DNA of 64,000 nt. Source: Polaromonas sp. (GTDB taxonomy: Bacteria; Pseudomonadota; Gammaproteobacteria; Burkholderiales; Burkholderiaceae_C). Positions 61,993 to 64,000 of the stretch are shown here, one piece after another. The stretch is taken from positions 1 to 64,000 of the forward strand of contig JAUXPP010000114.1 in NCBI GenBank assembly GCA_030683705.1, read 5' to 3'. Position 1 is the stretch's first letter. The number at the start of each line of letters is the position of its first letter. A model generated the notes under the pieces. The model did no database searches and had not been told where the DNA came from. It was given only the letters and a program-made list of their open reading frames with translations. A program made the position numbers and the translations under genes.

Positions 61993-63105
61993 ATGACGAT
62001 CGCCATCTCCCCTGTTGAAGACATCGTGGCCGACATGCGCGCCGGCCGCATGGTCATCCTGGTCGACGAAGAAGACCGCGAAAACGAAGGTGACCTGGTG
62101 CTGGCCGCCGATCACGTGACCCCGGAAGCCATCAACTTCATGGCGCGTTACGGCCGTGGCCTGATCTGCCTGACGCTGACGCGCGAACGCTGCGAACGGC
62201 TGCAGCTGCCGCCCATGGTGGCGCGCAATGGAACCAAGATGGGCACTGCCTTCACCGTGTCCATCGAGGCTGCCGAGGGCGTGACCACCGGGATTTCTGC
62301 GGCCGACCGGGCGCGCACGGTGCAGGCTGCCGTGGCCAGGGACGCCAAAGTCAGCGACCTGGTCCAGCCCGGCCACATCTTCCCGCTGCAGGCGGTGGAC
62401 GGCGGCGTGCTGATGCGCGCCGGCCACACCGAAGCCGGCTGCGACCTGGCTGGCATGGCCGGCTGCTCGCCGTCTGCCGTGATCTGCGAAATCATGAAGG
62501 ACGACGGCACCATGGCACGCCTGCCCGACCTGCAGCAGTTTGCCGCCGAACACGGCCTGAAAATCGGCACGATTGCCGACCTGATCGAGCACCGCAGCCG
62601 CCATGATTCGCTGATTGAAAAAATCGGCGAACGCACCATCCAGACAGCTTTCGGCGAGTTCGCTGTCCATGCCTTCAGGGACAAGCCCAGCCAGGGCCTG
62701 CACCTGGCGCTGGTCAAGGGCCAATGGGGCGCTGACGACACCGTGGCGGCGCGCGTGCATGAGCCGCTGTCGGTGCTGGACGCCCTGGAAACCGGCCGTT
62801 CCATGCATTCCTGGAGCCTGGACCAGAGCCTGGCGCATCTGGCCAAGGCCGGCAAAGGTGTGGCGGTGCTGCTCAACTGCGGCGAAAGTGCGGCCCAGTT
62901 GCTGGCACAGTTCGAAGGCACGGCACGCGCCAGCCAGGCGCCCGAACGCGGCCGCATGGACTTGCGCACTTACGGCGTGGGCGCGCAAATCCTGCGCGAG
63001 TGCGGCGTCCACAAGATGGAACTGATGGGCAACCCGCGCCGCATGCCCAGCATGACGGGTTACGGGCTCGAGATCACCGGCTATATCGCCAACAAAAAGG
63101 AATAA
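61993..63105 (+). CDS. ribB: DHBP synthase with degenerate GTP cyclohydrolase II domain (RibBX-type)
   Basis: 370 residues. The N-terminal DHBP synthase is intact: [28 protein letters not shown] and [20 protein letters not shown]. The C-terminal RibA-like domain begins [14 protein letters not shown] and lacks the zinc Cys triad and catalytic residues of GTP cyclohydrolase II, so it is probably inactive or regulatory. A separate RibA should exist elsewhere. Confidence 0.92.
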   Translation: MTIAISPVEDIVADMRAGRMVILVDEEDRENEGDLVLAADHVTPEAINFMARYGRGLICLTLTRERCERLQLPPMVARNGTKMGTAFTVSIEAAEGVTTGISAADRARTVQAAVARDAKVSDLVQPGHIFPLQAVDGGVLMRAGHTEAGCDLAGMAGCSPSAVICEIMKDDGTMARLPDLQQFAAEHGLKIGTIADLIEHRSRHDSLIEKIGERTIQTAFGEFAVHAFRDKPSQGLHLALVKGQWGADDTVAARVHEPLSVLDALETGRSMHSWSLDQSLAHLAKAGKGVAVLLNCGESAAQLLAQFEGTARASQAPERGRMDLRTYGVGAQILRECGVHKMELMGNPRRMPSMTGYGLEITGYIANKKE

Positions 63106-63108
63106 GAA

Positions 63109-63573
63109 GTGTTTGGTGCAGAAAAAGGCTCAGCCGACCACCTGAACGGCAAAAAACTCGCTATCGGCATCGTCCAGGCGCGTTTCAATGAAAGCATCAC
63201 GAATGCCCTGGCCCAGGCCTGCTGGCAGGAATTGCTGGCGCTGGGCGTCGAGGAAAAAAACATCCACCACGTCAAGGTACCGGGCGCGCTGGAGATTCCG
63301 TCGGCACTGCAGGCCCTGGCCGAGCGTGACCAGTACGATGCCCTGATTGCGCTGGGCTGCATCATCCGCGGCGAGACCTACCACTTCGAGCTGGTCGCGA
63401 ATGAAAGCGGCGCCTCGGTCAGCCGGCTGGCGCTGGACTACCAGTTGCCTATCGCCAACGCCATCCTGACGGTGGAAAACGTCGCCCAGGCCGAAGCCCG
63501 CCAGGTGGACAAAGGCCGCGATGCGGCGCGGGTGGCCGTCGAGATGGCCAACCTGCTGAACGAACTCTCTTGA
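63109..63573 (+). CDS. ribH: 6,7-dimethyl-8-ribityllumazine synthase
   Basis: 154 residues, GTG start. [19 protein letters not shown] and [14 protein letters not shown], then [13 protein letters not shown] identify the enzyme, which condenses DHBP with the pyrimidine to make lumazine. It forms hollow capsids in many bacteria. Confidence 0.96.
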   Translation: MFGAEKGSADHLNGKKLAIGIVQARFNESITNALAQACWQELLALGVEEKNIHHVKVPGALEIPSALQALAERDQYDALIALGCIIRGETYHFELVANESGASVSRLALDYQLPIANAILTVENVAQAEARQVDKGRDAARVAVEMANLLNELS

Positions 63574-63602
63574 ACACACCGCAACACATTCACCAGGCGC
63601 GC

Positions 63603-64000
63603 ATGTCCGACCCCAGCCCCCTCAAACCCAAACGCCCACCGCAAACGCGCACCGGCCTGACCGACACCGGCGTCAAAAAAGCCGCGGACAAATCGGCCCG
63701 CACGCGCGCACGCGAGTTCGCCCTGCAGGCGCTGTACCAGCACCTGGTGGGCCGCAATGAGGCGGCCTCCATCGACGCCTTCACGCGGGACCTGGTCGGC
63801 TTTCACAAGGCCGACTCGGCCCACTACGACGCCCTGCTGCATGGCTGTATCGGCGAAGCCGCTGCACTCGACGAAAGTTTCACGCCGCTGCTGGACCGCA
63901 AGATGGCAGAAATCTCGCCGGTCGAACACGCGGTGTTGTGGATTGGTGCCTATGAATTCAAGCACTGCCTGGACGTGCCCTACCGCGTCGTCATCAACGA
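63603..64000 (+). CDS. nusB: Transcription antitermination factor NusB (partial)
   Basis: N-terminal 132 residues, running off the right edge. After a basic leader ([13 protein letters not shown]), the NusB fold shows [19 protein letters not shown] and [19 protein letters not shown]. It binds boxA RNA with S10 to promote rRNA antitermination. ribH-nusB order is standard. Confidence 0.95.
   Translation, partial: MSDPSPLKPKRPPQTRTGLTDTGVKKAADKSARTRAREFALQALYQHLVGRNEAASIDAFTRDLVGFHKADSAHYDALLHGCIGEAAALDESFTPLLDRKMAEISPVEHAVLWIGAYEFKHCLDVPYRVVIN

Overview
The window is a high-GC betaproteobacterial chromosome segment, most likely Comamonadaceae (Polaromonas/Rhodoferax-like). This rests on the housekeeping gene order (glyA-nrdR-minor pilins-ribD/E/BX/H-nusB; lysC-tilS-accA-alkA-cysS), a Bug/TctDE locus, a TAXI-TRAP locus, and a dispersed REP-like element (core TTTGATAGCTGC) typical of this family. 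Family calls are from sequence recognition only; no database search was run.

Layout. 1-10.4 kb: Bug/TctC receptor with divergent tctDE, hslR, then a leftward block with a fused TRAP permease, TAXI receptor, class III aminotransferase and RpiR regulator, an I78 inhibitor lipoprotein and a small hypothetical. 10.47-28.07 kb: a 17.6-kb integrated island ending at the 3' end of tRNA-Ser(GCT). 28.2-49.7 kb: core metabolism and envelope genes (lysC, tilS, accA, alkA, cysS, L,D-transpeptidase, two cyclophilins, lpxH, mtfA, a sigma/ankyrin pair, hemolysin III, DUF349, DUF748). 50.5-64 kb: lytic transglycosylase, a ZTP riboswitch ahead of glyA, nrdR, a type IV pilus minor-pilin/pilY1 operon, and the riboflavin operon running into nusB.

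The island is the notable part. Its right half (20.8-28.1 kb) is a complete-looking inovirus (filamentous phage) module read leftward: Rep, ssDNA-binding protein, small coat proteins, major coat protein, adsorption protein, pVI-like protein and Zot, with an HTH gene reading right into the tRNA. A small serine recombinase sits at the far left end, next to copies of the tRNA 3' end (TGGCGGAAACGGA). This resembles what I recall for the Ralstonia phiRSM filamentous phages, which integrate at tRNA-Ser with a resolvase-type enzyme. Between recombinase and Zot lie about 9.6 kb of extra DNA: a ParB-family gene with copies of a parS-like palindrome (GTTTCGCATGCGAAAC) scattered over the island, a toxin/antitoxin-like pair beside a 56-bp perfect palindrome, a PadR-controlled pair, an SRAP/YedK gene with a LexA-box-associated neighbour, zot-tail duplications, and an array of five gene cassettes with attC sites but no integron integrase (a CALIN).

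A filamentous-phage prophage that appears to enclose a parB/parS-like system and an attC cassette array is the best candidate here for an undescribed combination. Whether it is one mobile unit or a composite of nested elements cannot be decided from the sequence alone.
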